Positions 21,330 through 33,200 of a stretch of 64,000 nucleotides of DNA are shown here, piece by piece. The notes beneath the pieces are model-generated. The model searched no databases. It had not been told where the DNA came from and saw only the letters and a program-made list of their open reading frames with translations. This stretch comes from Camarhynchus parvulus. Its lineage: Eukaryota; Chordata; Aves; Passeriformes; Thraupidae. The stretch covers positions 8,742,001-8,806,000 of the forward strand of contig NC_044585.1 of the NCBI RefSeq assembly GCF_901933205.1. The letters are read 5' to 3'. The position numbers were made by a program, and so were the translations under genes. Each line of letters opens with the position of its first letter. Position 1 is the first letter of the stretch.

Positions 21330-24300
21330 GTTTTGCCTTAGAACTCACTGGGGAGGGGAGAGTATCTGGGCCTTGGAGAATTTAAGTTCAGGTCCCTCAG
21401 TGTCTCATCCTGCCACAATGCATTGAGGAGCACTGCTCATAAGGTGTCTGCAGCTGGATGCTTCAGCAGTTCCCTTTTGGGGGCACTGGATGTGGTAGAC
21501 AGGTTTGTGTGATAACTAGAGCAAAACCTTCAGCCTCTGTAAGGCAGGCAGGTAGCAGGAGCTTGAAGTCTGAATATTCAAAAGTCAGGGCAGTGGTGGC
21601 ACCCTGGTGGCCAGTAATGCTGTCCAAAATTCTCAGTCTGAGGGGAGGTGAGACAGACACTGTGTGAAAACAGTTGCAGATTCCCTATTACCACAGGAAA
21701 GCCTGAAGCATCAAATGGACTTGTCAGGAGCTAATTTCAAATACCACAGCAGGACTTCTCATTGTCCACATCCATTTGCTCTGGTATCCAGTATTTATCA
21801 CAAGATTAAAAAAACTTGGAGAGACAGAAGAAATTTTATACTGAAAATAAGAGAGCTGTTGCAGGTGTTAGCACAGCTGTGCTTGGTTTCAGTGCTATTT
21901 CATGTTTTGCATTCAATTTTGGCAAAAATAACTTGGGGTAGGGAAGAAAGAAAACCAGAGATGTTTCAGTCAGTAACATTCAAGGTGACAGGACTGATTT
22001 GGATTACAAGCTTGAGTAACCTAGCTAATAATGAAGGATTCCACCTGAATAGTGGGTAGAAGTAAAGATACAGCTGTGCAGCGTAACAAATTTAGATTGA
22101 AAATCCAAGCAGTCAGAAGAATAAGTTGCTTTACTTTCAAGGTGGAAAATAGGGATGACTGCAAGAGTATCAAATTGTTGCATGTCCAAAAAAAAAAAAA
22201 AGTGAGGATTTGATCTGTAGTTTTGCAATACATTTGGTTAGCACCCTTTTATGGAGCCCCAGCCCCTCCTGGCAACCATGAGCAAGCCATTTCAACATCT
22301 AAAAAATCCAAAGAAAATTGTATTACATTCTCCTTTTCATCACAGTAGGACATGGGATGTGCTTAACATTTTGACCTTGTTAAGCATACGAAACAGAAAT
22401 GTTCAAGGACGTGGTCTTTACACTGTTTTGCTTCCCCTTCTCAACAGCTCTATCCTGACTTACTGCAATCACTGGGTCCCACAACCAAGGTGTTAATAGT
22501 TACTGAGACCTCTTCCACTAAAAACACAGAGCTAGTTCTTGTTTGGCATCTGGAAGCCTACTACCATTGAGAATTCCTATGAGCACTAGTATTTTCTACT
22601 AGAATCAAGTCCACTAACATGGTACACAAAAAAAAGCAAGTCTTACCTTCCAAGAAAATTACTAAAATCTGGATTTAAAACTCTTCTCAAACATTCCTTA
22701 ACTTTAAGAATACCTAGCTTGCTTAGTTCTGAATAGTTTTATTCTGAAGTAAAATAAAAGATCTCAAAACAAGCTATAGCAACACTTTATTGGTACCCCT
22801 ATTGCTTTGTCAGAGGCCTATGAGAGACTTAAAATAACTTTTCCTTCCTGGCAGCTTTAGGTTTATTCTATTGTGCTGCTGGCTTCCCTTGTCCTGCTGA
22901 ATACTGTGGAGGAAAAAAGGGGCACGCCTTTGACATAACAGAGATAAATTCAAATCTTCTTAAGCCAGAAGAGTACTTTACTGTCCAGCTGAAGGACTGC
23001 ACATAGGCTCTCAAGGTTTTATCACTCTTACCAGGAATGAAACAGTCATCTAAAAAATATTTTAGAAAATTTATTGAAAATTGACATACAAAGGGTGATT
23101 TGGTCCCAAGAGAAGACAGACCAGAATCAGATCTTTCATATTTCAAAATAATGTTTTTCCTAATACTGCGTTGCGTTTGCCATCCTGTCTGTGAACAGCA
23201 TTAATAAAAGTCTTTTAATGAAGACAACAACAAATGAAACTCACAAATACAGAAGTCTGTAAATGCCCACAGCTTGATCTCTCATCCAATCACCCTCTCC
23301 AAGTGATTGCTGTAGCAAGGATCTTGCTCAGTGCTCCTGTCACTTGGTTCCCACTCTTCCATCAATTTAAGCAACTCAACCCCTCTGTCTCCTATCACCA
23401 GGGCAGAAATGCATTGTGAAAAAATGAAAGCAAATGTTTTCTATCAAAGCAAACTTGTCAGACAATTTTTTTCTCCATCTCAGTCTTTGTCAACAGTGCA
23501 CCACTCTATTCTTGTTTTAATGGCAGGTAACAGGTCAGTGATGCCCTATTGGCATTGAATTAAGAGGATAAACACCTCTGAAAGTCAACCTTTGGTACAA
23601 ACCTAGCAGGAAAAAAAGTATGCTTAAAAGCCATCTACAACAAATTCTGCAAATCTGATATGCAATTTGGTGTTTTTAAGAGAAAAACAACTGCATGAAT
23701 TTATGTATTTAGGCCTCCCAGAGTTGTTTTTTTTTTACATCTTCTGTTGCAGTTTCAATGTTGCTGAGATGGTTTCATAACATTTTTGAAATTTTTATCC
23801 ATTTTTTTCAATTTATTTAGGATTCAGAGCTTTCACCTAAAATACTTTAACTATAATCCAGCAAGCTGAAAACCAGTCACTTACTTGGAGGCATCACATT
23901 TTCTACCTGCAGTGACTACAGCCTTCTCCAAACTGACTGCTTTATGTTCTACTCAACCACTGGCGCACATCAAAGGCTGTAGGTTTTGAAAGATGTTCAG
24001 CAGCTTAATTAATACATAAGAAATTTTACACAGTTCATGCAAAAGATTTATAGCAGGCCCTGAAATTAAATTAGGCATTATAGCAAGATGGGCTGCACAT
24101 GTTCTTTAACTTAATAAACCTTCCAGAATGGCACAGGTGTGTACTGGTTTCCAGAGTAATACCTACTCAAATGCTGGAGTGTTTTTAGTGAAACTCTATC
24201 ATGTTTTACCAAGAGACAGGAAATTTCAGACAACCTTCAACAAAAGCAGCAAGATAAACAGGGTTTAACAAACAGGCATGTTTTGAACAACCAGAAGGAC

Positions 24301-25757
24301 TGCAAAAAAGAGAAGACTGATTTTAAGTTTTCAGCTATGGGTTATTCAGCAGTGAAGAATATTATCACATGGATTATCTTTTAGCTGTGCAGAGGAAGAG
24401 TAGATTTTCTGCAGCTGCATTCCTGTGTACTTGCTCCTTTATGTTAGCAAGATGTCAAAACCAGATTGGACATAGGACTGAACAGAACCTGTTACTTGGA
24501 AAAGGATTTCTTATGGAAAGCCTCAATTCAGGTACCTCTGAGAAAGCTCAAGGACTTATGAACAAAAGATAAAACCCTTAAACAAGTTAGAAAACCTTAA
24601 GCATAACAAACTGCTGTGCATTCAGAAAAGGTACAAGCAATAGCTCATTGTGAATTCCTTTCCTTGGCACCCTGTGCAGGGTAGAAAATTCTTTTGGCAT
24701 ACATCTGTATAAACAATGTGATGCTATATTATTGGCACATACTGTGGCTTAAATTTTATGTCTAGATTCTCTCAGGAAAAAGACAGGCATCTCCTTTACC
24801 TCACCACCAAAGCCTGGGACTCGGGTACAGACAATAACCCATCATTTGACTCTCCCAATGGCAGTGAGCACCATTATCCCTGTTAGCAGATTTACTTATC
24901 ATGTTTACCCAAACTAATGGATGCCATTCATTTCAGCAGAAGTTACACCGTCTTAACTGACTTTCCAACTCCATGCATACAAAGAATCTCAGCACAATGT
25001 AAAATGTGAAACTCTTTGCTGAGAACCACTTTTCTCCAAACTTTGCATTGTTTGGGATGGGGAACATCAAAAACCCACAAATCAAATTTAGAAGCCAATG
25101 AACCAAAGATGACTGAATTTAGCAGGTATCCTGCAAGTTACAAGTGCTGGCTTTACCTTCTACAAAACAAAAGACTTAAGCTCAGCTGTAATATTTCCTC
25201 CCTAGCACCCCACTGACTGTGTAATTTCTACATCTGAGTTTACAGAAAGTCCAAACAAATAAGATGATGTGAAAAGCTGTATTACCAGAGGGACTGCTTT
25301 TCTATCCATGACTAGATTTGGAGATATTTCTTCCTTTACCTTTTGTAATTCAAATTAAACCAAATGGCTAAGAATAGTATGTGCACCAGTTTCAATGGCT
25401 CAGTAAGACAAAGGTGTGGCTTAAGCCACAGTTACATTCAGTATTTGGATTTTATGCTTTACCAAGGGCAATTAAGAGGATATTTCACCATTAAGCAAGA
25501 TGGAAAGCTACTTCCCTGTTCAAAGGCCTCTGAATTACCTTTTCAGTAAAAATAAGAATATTTAACAGATTGGAACACAGAAATCTTAGGGTGTTTCCTG
25601 GCCACCCTATGATTGTGGTGTGCTTATGATTGTTAGTAAGAAAACAAAAAAACAAATAATATAACTTCAGATTCACACATCAAACCAGAAAAAAAAAATC
25701 AAAAAACATCAACAATAGGCATCAGAAGCTCACCACTTCCAGTCTAAAATCTGGCAT
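21330..25757. other. Interval between convergent XBP1 and CCDC117 3' ends
   Basis: AT-rich sequence with no recognisable coding exon. It must contain the CCDC117 3' UTR on the minus strand; several minus-strand AATAAA signals (TTTATT on the plus strand, for example near 22738, 22861, 23068 and 23812) could end it, and I cannot choose among them. An A-run of 13 to 14 bases sits near 22190-22201. The 92-codon minus frame at 22868-23146 has no homology I know. Confidence 0.5.
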
Positions 25758-28700
25758 CTACAACTCCATTTCTTCTTCTGCACACCCAGATATTCCCAAA
25801 GTAGCATATGGATCTGGAGACATGGCAGTCTGTTGTGATCCAGGGAACGTTTCAGTCTGTGGGTCAAAAGGAGCTCTTGGTGTTGGCTGCTTAGCTTGAC
25901 ATACTTCTGTACTCTGCTGCTTGAAGTTCTTAACAGAAACAGACTTCAGTTTATCTGACATAAATTCAGGAAGAGGTTTCCAAAGCACGAGTTCCATAGA
26001 AGGACGGCTCCTAAAAGGGATGGAGTTTCAGTAAAATGTAAGTTCTCCAAGCACAGCTATTAAATGCAGAAGGCCTTCATCCTTTGAGCTAGCCTGGAAC
26101 CATATACCAGAAAATAAATACCTTTTTTCCCCCCTCTATTAATCCTCATCCCTGTTCCCTAGTTCCCTTATTTCTAGTTCTAACCCTGTATTTCCTCTCT
26201 TTTTTGCACCAGATTTGACCACTGTTGGTCACACTTCAAGATCTTCTCATTTTGGAAATTCATATACATAAAACCAAAACTGATACTGGTTCACTCCACA
26301 AATTTCACTCTGTAGACATGAGGAGTACAAAACACATACTTGATGACCACTCCAGTTACACTAAATTCTTTTTTGACATCAGGACAGTTTTTCCTATTTT
26401 AACCAGATGAATGGTCTGTTATACAATGTTGGCTGCATCATGCAGTAATCAAGGACATCTCCATAAACATGAAATGAGGTCTCTCTTTTCATTTGCACAT
26501 GTTAGCTACATAGCACCATGATTTCCTCCAGAACTTACATAGATTCTATTATTTTCTTTGTCAGGACTTCACCAAAATCCCTCTTCATCCCTTTCTTAAG
26601 GGTATCTGACAGGATAAGAGTGGGCAGATTGCTAACATTTCCATCAGCATGAACTTCCTCATCTTCATCAATTATCCTAGGAATGGAGGGGGAAGAGGGA
26701 GATAAACACTATTGAGCATACTGTTATCAGGAACATCCACTGCAGACTACAGTCACATCTATGTGCTCTGCTCTGTGCACATCTCTGACCTGGGCTGGGT
26801 ACCAGGAGCAGTAGGGCCATGCTAACATGAGTCTCTCTTGGGCTAAAACACCCTGAGAAGGACTCTCAGAAGCCACTCAAACAGTAATGCCACTCCTGGT
26901 ACCTGAGCTAGCTTTGTCACCCCTGTGTTATCCCAGCAGTGTCACTGCAAACATACACTGAGAGAAAATAAACAAATTCCCTCCAAGGGAAACTGAATGA
27001 TTCAGTCACATTACACAGGTGAGTCTCAGCTATGCAGCTGCTTCACCTGCTCAATTCCCCAAAACTGGAATTGAGAATTATTGCAAAGGTACTGGAAATA
27101 CTGAAAATAGTGCTTCACTTTTCACAACGCTGTGCCAGTTCCTGAGATTAAATCAGCACAAATTGTTGAAGTGTTTAGAACAAATGGAAGCATCTCCTTT
27201 GTTTTTGGTTTTTGTTTTATAGAAAATTTAGCAGTGTAGCTGGGAAGAATAGGGAACAATCCTCCAAGAAGACCAAAGCAGACACAGACAGATAATAGAG
27301 ACAGATTTCACTACTCTGATTGACCCATTAAAAAAATAACAGTCTAACAGTACCTTGCTTCTCCTTATGCATCATCTATGGAGTAATCTACAAAAAAATC
27401 TTTTTTAAAATTTCTATAACTTTAGGCTTTTCTAATCATCTGCAGTGGTAATTTTAGATATTTTGGAATACCAGCTCACCTGCAATCAACTGATACATAC
27501 ACATGCCATTCCCAGAATCTTTCAAGGGCCAGAATGCACAGTAAATTTATTTAAAGACTACAGCAGACTGTCTACACCCACCCAATTACCCACATCACAC
27601 CATCAGCAAGATGAATCTCAGCCTTACTGCATATGTGCAGAGAGACCTCTTTGGTTCATGCTACTCCCTCCACTGACAAATTCACATCTATTTTAAGTTT
27701 AAATCACAGAACAAGCTGCAGTTGGTTGAGAAAAAACTGAGCTCAAGCCTGAGCAGGTAAATGTTAGAATTTGAGCTTCTGGATGCTCACAGAAGAGCAT
27801 TAAACCCAATTATGGTATATTGGAGCTGCATAATGATTGTGAGCAGGGTGTTATTTACTCAGCATATCCTGTTCTAGCACCCAAAATTTCAGATCGGCCT
27901 GAAGAGTCACAGGATCATAAGTAGCCTAAAATTAGATAATTTGAACAGAATGTTCACCTCAGACTTACAGCAGTGTTATCACACTGCTAAGTGCTAGATT
28001 TACCCCTGAATGCCCACCAAAAAAGGGAAAGCTCAGCAAAGCCAGGCTACTCAATCCCTGCATTTACCTGTCCTCAATTTCCTGAAGTTTCCTGCGAGCA
28101 ACCTCGCATTGCTGTTCCCCCATTGTCTGATCCATTTCTTCACAGGGAATTTCTAACATGGCAGTTTCAGGACCGCTGCCACCATACTGACTTGCTACCT
28201 CCCCAGCTGCCTGCTGACCTGCACAAAGAATCCATTCTTCAGTGTTGGGATTCAAAGGGCAATTTTTGGTTCCTGTCAGTCTCTTCTTCCGCACAGGACA
28301 GCTAGGAAACAAAGTAAGTTTACAATTGTCAAAAAAGAAACATGGCATTCTACAGGAACAAATGTAAAGTGCATTTCAGCAGCATTGACACTCTGTGGCA
28401 ATGCAACCTCAACAAAGAAAATAAATCCACATTGCTCTTAGTAAAATGTGAGTACCTATTCAGGAAAATCAGTGCCACACAACTAATTAGGTAACAGAAA
28501 TGGATTTGGGCTCATGTGCAATTCAAGAGAAGAGTTCCAAATGGAAACAATGATAGATTTCCTTCCTGTTTGTATTGTAGGTGAGATGTGCTCAAACAAA
28601 ACAAAAAGCCAATCAGGATTTTTCAGGCTATAAAAGACAAATCAATTTACCCTTCTGCCTCTTCTTCTAGCTTATGCTTCCTTCCACATCGCACAGAGAC

Positions 28701-29574
28701 ACTACAAAAGAAAAACAGTTACTTAGCTTCAAATTGTATCTTTTGGTTACACTGATGGTGTCAAACAATATTTTCCTCACTTTTAAAATTTCATTTGAGA
28801 TCAATGGTGACAGTGTGTCACCAGCTGTGATGGGAATAAAAGTTTGGGACAACAAATAACCACATTGTTACAAAGGAAGTCAAAGGCAGCTGTAATTGCT
28901 CAGTTCTCTGAACAGAATTCCATGCTAATTTCTTCTCCTTTACGTTATTTAGTTTTGACAAGGGGCAAGACCAATTTTTTGGTCAAAAATTAAAATGCTT
29001 GAAGAAGCAACACACGACCCAGCTTGAGTCTCTTAATACTCTGTATCACAGGGACATACTGAAAAAATACTGAAACAAATAAATGAGTTTGAAAGTACGC
29101 AATGAGGCTGGTTCTTGCCTTTTAAACGGCTCCTCCATCCCCCACCAGCTTCAAGGTCCTTAACAGAGCACAAGACAATTTTCTGACCTCCTACCAGCGA
29201 AACACTGCTACAAGGAAACAAATCCCAGCCGCCTCGCAAAGCACCCGCAGTTCCCCCCTGCCGGCCTGGGCCCTGCGGAACGGCTCTGGCACTTACTGGC
29301 TGCGGCTCCTGGTGAAGGAGCTCACCGGGGCCATCGTCAGCCCCTCGCTGTGGCTCCCGAGCGCGGCCAGGGAGGCCAGGCTGAAGCTGCTCTGCAGACA
29401 GAGACCGGAGGGTCCGTCCACGCCGTCGTTTCCGATCCCTGCCATGACCATGCCGGGTGGCTGCAGACGGCCATGGCCGCCAGTTAAGGGCTCCGGGGCA
29501 GCGGCCGGCGCTGTGGGGAGCTCCACGGCCGGGCCTGCCGGGATGCCCTGGAAGGATCTGCCTAGCGCTGCCAT
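25758..29574 (-). CDS. CCDC117: CCDC117, coiled-coil domain-containing protein 117
   Basis: Five coding exons read right to left: 29297-29574, 28651-28701, 28068-28301, 26539-26676, 25758-26010. They join into 317 aa (human 279), with split codons resolved at every junction. Recognisable features are the start [10 protein letters not shown]; a basic nuclear-localisation-like stretch across exons 2-3 (CGRKHK ... CPVRKKRL, about residues 98-118); the best-conserved block [20 protein letters not shown] with the predicted coiled coil (about 160-190); then IIDEDEEV; and an [15 protein letters not shown] segment leading to the C-terminal EEEMEL. Exon 1 is longer and more diverged than in mammals, accounting for the extra length. 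The function is poorly known; I recall a reported link to MMS19 and cytosolic Fe-S assembly but cannot verify it. Its promoter is shared with the SLC2A gene on the other strand. Confidence 0.95.
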
Positions 29575-29775
29575 TTCCTGCTGCGGGGGGGAAAGCGCAC
29601 ATCAACGCCGCAATCCGCGCTGCGCCACACGCCGGCCCTGCCCGAGGCGCTCCCGCACGAAACCTCCTCCGCCCGCCGCGCTCACCCGGGCCGAGCGGGC
29701 CCGCGGCTGCGGCCGCCGCTACAGCCCGGGTCCTTCCAGGCCTTTCGCCGCGATCCGATAAGGACCCGCGGGCAC

Positions 29776-29860
29776 TGTGGGACCTGTAGTCCCGGGCTCT
29801 GGGAGACCTCTGGGAGTTGTAGTCCCGAGTGCTGTGGGACCTGTGGGAGTTGTAGTCCTG
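29776..29860 (+). promoter_or_regulatory. Three spaced ZNF143/SBS-like motifs
   Basis: Related sequences at 29781-29792 (GACCTGTAGTCC), 29810-29824 (CTGGGAGTTGTAGTC) and 29842-29857 (TGTGGGAGTTGTAGTC) recur every 32-33 bp. They resemble the reverse complement of the SBS motif ACTACAATTCCCAG bound by ZNF143/Staf at many CpG promoters. They lie 200-285 bp upstream of the CCDC117 start. The assignment is from motif memory only. Confidence 0.55.
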
Positions 29861-29889
29861 AGTGCTGTGGGAGACGCACTCTAGGAGCG

Positions 29890-30075
29890 GGGCTCCCCGC
29901 CGCCGTGGCCCGTGAGGGGGCGCCGCGGGCTCCCCGCCGCCGTGGCCCGTGAGGGGGCGCCGCGGGCTCCCCGAGGGTCTCCGAACAACCCCTCTCTTGT
30001 CCGTGGCCCGTGAGGGGGCGCCCACCGCGGGCTCCCCGAGGGTGTCCGAACAGCCCCTCTCTTGTCCGTGGCCCG
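29890..30075 (+). repeat. GC-rich minisatellite in shared promoter, with CTCF-like cores
   Basis: Four tandem units begin GGGCTCCCCG: two of 37 bp (29890-29926 and 29927-29963), then a longer 65-bp version (29964-30028) and a partial copy of it (30029-30075). The long units carry an extra CGAACA...CCCCTCTCTTGT segment. Three units contain CCGTGAGGGGGCGC (29910-29923, 29947-29960, 30008-30021), which matches a relaxed CTCF core. Confidence 0.85.
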
Positions 30076-30204
30076 GTTTAATCCCCGCAGCGGGGCGGGC
30101 ACGGTCCGGCAGCCAAATCCCGGTCAGCTGAGGAGCTCAGGCGGGTTCGGGGAGGTGGTGAGCGGAGCTGAGTAGAGCTGAGCTCCGGGCGGCAGGAGGG
30201 AGGG

Positions 30205-33200
30205 ATGGCGCCCAGGCACACGGTAATCGCCCGTCCTTGTCTTTGGTTGCGGGAGGCTGCGGGTTCTGCGCGGAGTTAGAGAAGGACAGTGCATGTACAC
30301 ACTGTAAGAGGTGGGAGAGCTCCCTGAGGCTGCTGTGAGGCTTTATCGAAGTTGGACATCCCTGTCACAAAGTTCAGAACCCTTCAGGAGAGTCCCAATG
30401 GGCGGGGAGAAAAAAAACCAAAACCAATCAAACAAAATAACAACAACAAAAGAAAGTAAAGCTGTGTCTTAATACATTAGTAACTTAAGTTCTTTGGCAC
30501 CTTTTCTTTTTTCTGTAACGTAGTTTATTAAATTTTGCAAAGGAAATGTAATTCAGTCCATGCTCAGAATGGAGCACCAGCCCCTGCTCAGAGGGTCTAG
30601 CTCGCCCTGCAAGGTAAGCAGAACCATCCTGAAGGTGGATCCTGCAGGGAGTTTGTGGTTTTAGCAATGGTGTACAGATGTGAAATGTGTGGATATTTCA
30701 TGTTAGCATTTGAATAGAAATACATTAAGTGATTAGTAAGTGTAAGGTTTTGCGCTTTCCTTGGGCACCTGGCTGTGTTGGAAAGTGGAAGCTATAAAAG
30801 CAGCTTTCTGATTCTGGTGTTTTATATTGAATACAAATTGAATTTTGTTTGTGTTTTGTTTTTGGAATGAAGTGAACGCCCTTATAAACTGTCAGGAGTT
30901 CAGAACACGTGAGGCTGTTATCTGTGCTCTCTCATAACTCCAATGTCAGACAGCGTACCAATGTCACGAGCCCAGCTGATTTGGGCAGGAAAAACAAAAG
31001 ATCTGTCATAATAAAACCTAAGTGATATGATGTATGTTCATTATTTTGGGTTGTTTGTTTATTTTCTGTTCCTTCTAGATTCCATGTTGTACCCATAAAA
31101 CACACAAAATAGGTTTACAGTGCTTAGTTACTATAAGGGTCTGAGTGTGCAGTGCCAGTATTTACCACATCAATTTTGGTTTTTTCTACCGTACTCACTG
31201 CAGCCCTTACTTATAACTCTTAATTCATTGCTTTGGTTGACATTCAGAGAAACACTTTTTATTATTGGAAACTATAAGGAAATGTAAATTGGATTTTACT
31301 TTAATAAGATCAATTTCAACTTGCAAATTTCAGGGAGGGAGGGAAGAAGGAAGGAAGTGTTGATGAATTATCTTTAGGAAGGACACAGCTCTGTCAGAAT
31401 ACAGTACAGTATCTGGTATAACTCAGCATTTCTGGGAACTGGACCAAGAATGAGAATGATGAAGAATTAGTCTACATATCTAACAATGAGAAATTCAGGG
31501 AATAGAAGTTTATTAAAAGAAATATGTACAGCATTTATATATGAAGGAAGGGGGAATTTGATCACTGAAGTGCCTTGATTTTCTTTTGCTCCCCAGCTCC
31601 CCAGCTGGACGTTGTTCCTGGCTGTTTGTGCTGTTGGAATTGGAGGCACCTTTCAGTATGGGTACAATGTCTCCATTATCAATGCACCCACTCAGGTAAA
31701 AGCTCATCTTTTGTTCACTGGGCTGTTTCCTCTCTGAACTCAGCCACGAGGCCAAATATGCTTTTGCTGTGAGCACAGTGGGAACTGAAGCACTCTTCCT
31801 CTCATATGAAGGAATCTTGCTCATTTCCTAAGTGGTTTCATGTGCATTTGTTTGTGAGTACCTCCCATCAGAACTATTATGTGTCAGACAAAAGTGTTAA
31901 TATGCCTCATAAATGCCTTTATTATTAGAAGGATTAACTGAGTAAGTAATATATTTTTTGATTACTAAAATAGCCCAGAACACTAAGGGTAGAATAGACC
32001 AGAATATTTTCAGTTGGAAAGGACCTGCAATGACCATCTAGTCCAACTACCTGACCACTTCAGGGCTGACCAAAAGTTAAAGTGTATTACTAACAGCAAT
32101 GTCCAAATACCCTTGGAGTATTGACCACTTGTCTGGGAAGCCTGTTCCTCTGCTTGACCACCCTTTCTGTAGGATGTCACCACTGTTTCTCCAAAGGCCA
32201 AGTTGAAACCTCCCCTGACACAGCTTTGAGCCATTCCCATTCTTTCTATCACAGGGAGAAAGCGTAGTTACTATTTACAGTGTCCATCACAAGGCAGATT
32301 ACTGAAAAAGTCCTTCTTAGGGAATTAAAATGTTCCATCTGTAGTGGCTGAGTATCTTGTAAATATTTTCACTTGTTACTTGAGCGTTCTTTGCTGTAGC
32401 CTCCAGGATTCTGCATATTTTGTGGATGACTCAAGGATCTGAGCAAATGTTCTTGTGACAGTGGTGGGTATCAGTTTTTGCTACCAGCTGATTTATTTGC
32501 TTGGAAAACTGTGAAGACTGAATTTGCTTCAACATTGTATGCTTTTCACAAAGCTTCAAAGGAGCTGTTTGTGAAAGAACAGGTCATATGCTGGGAACAG
32601 AGGGAGAGTCCAAGAAGTTTGTTCTTCTGTAGTCTTTGTTTGCAGGCAAAGAACAGGAGCCTCTGATTACAGATACATGCCAGTTCAAGAGCTTCTAAAG
32701 GCAAATTTTAGAAAACCAAGCATGTGGAATAACAGCCTCAAAGTTCTGACACATGAATACTGTAAGAAAGGTGGAGTATTATTAGAGTTGAAAAAGGGAT
32801 TTTACTGTGACTTTCTGGATTACACTGAGGCGGGGAGATTTAGACCAAGTGTCAGAATGAGTCCCCTGACAGTAAAACTTTTTAGGATGCAAGGCCTCTA
32901 TGCTGTGAGATGTTCCTAAAAACAGTGGGGCCAACCATCCACCCTGTTCCCCTCCTTGTTCAGAAGGATCTCAGAGCTCTCTCATGGCAGTGCATGTCAG
33001 GGTTGTGTTTCCCCTCTGCTGCAACACCTGAGGCAGGGCACAAAGCAGAGCTGCTCTGCAGCCTTTGAGGTGTGGGGGGTGTAGGAAACACAAAGTCTTT
33101 CTTATGGTCAAGGAATATTCTGCCAGTCAGCTGATATCTCTTAGAATTAACTCCAGAATTGATTTTCAGGATTGGGGTGCAAGTTATTTGTAGTGCTGTG

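Larger units (their letters stand above)
29230..30235. promoter_or_regulatory. Bidirectional CpG island, CCDC117 / SLC2A11-type
   Basis: A GC-rich island covers CCDC117 exon 1 (minus) and the short first coding exon of the transporter (30205, plus). Start codons are only 630 bp apart and divergent. It contains a cluster of ZNF143-like motifs and a GC-rich minisatellite, described separately. No TATA box is evident, consistent with a dispersed housekeeping promoter. Confidence 0.75.

Noticed and set aside
22868..23146. 92-codon minus-strand frame between XBP1 and CCDC117
   Set aside because: It lies where the CCDC117 3' UTR could be and shows no homology or splice signals.
29033..30025. 330-codon minus-strand open frame across the CCDC117 first exon and promoter
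   Set aside because: It runs through the minisatellite and the ZNF143-like motifs in a frame different from CCDC117, with arginine/glycine-rich low-complexity translation. It is a GC-composition artefact.
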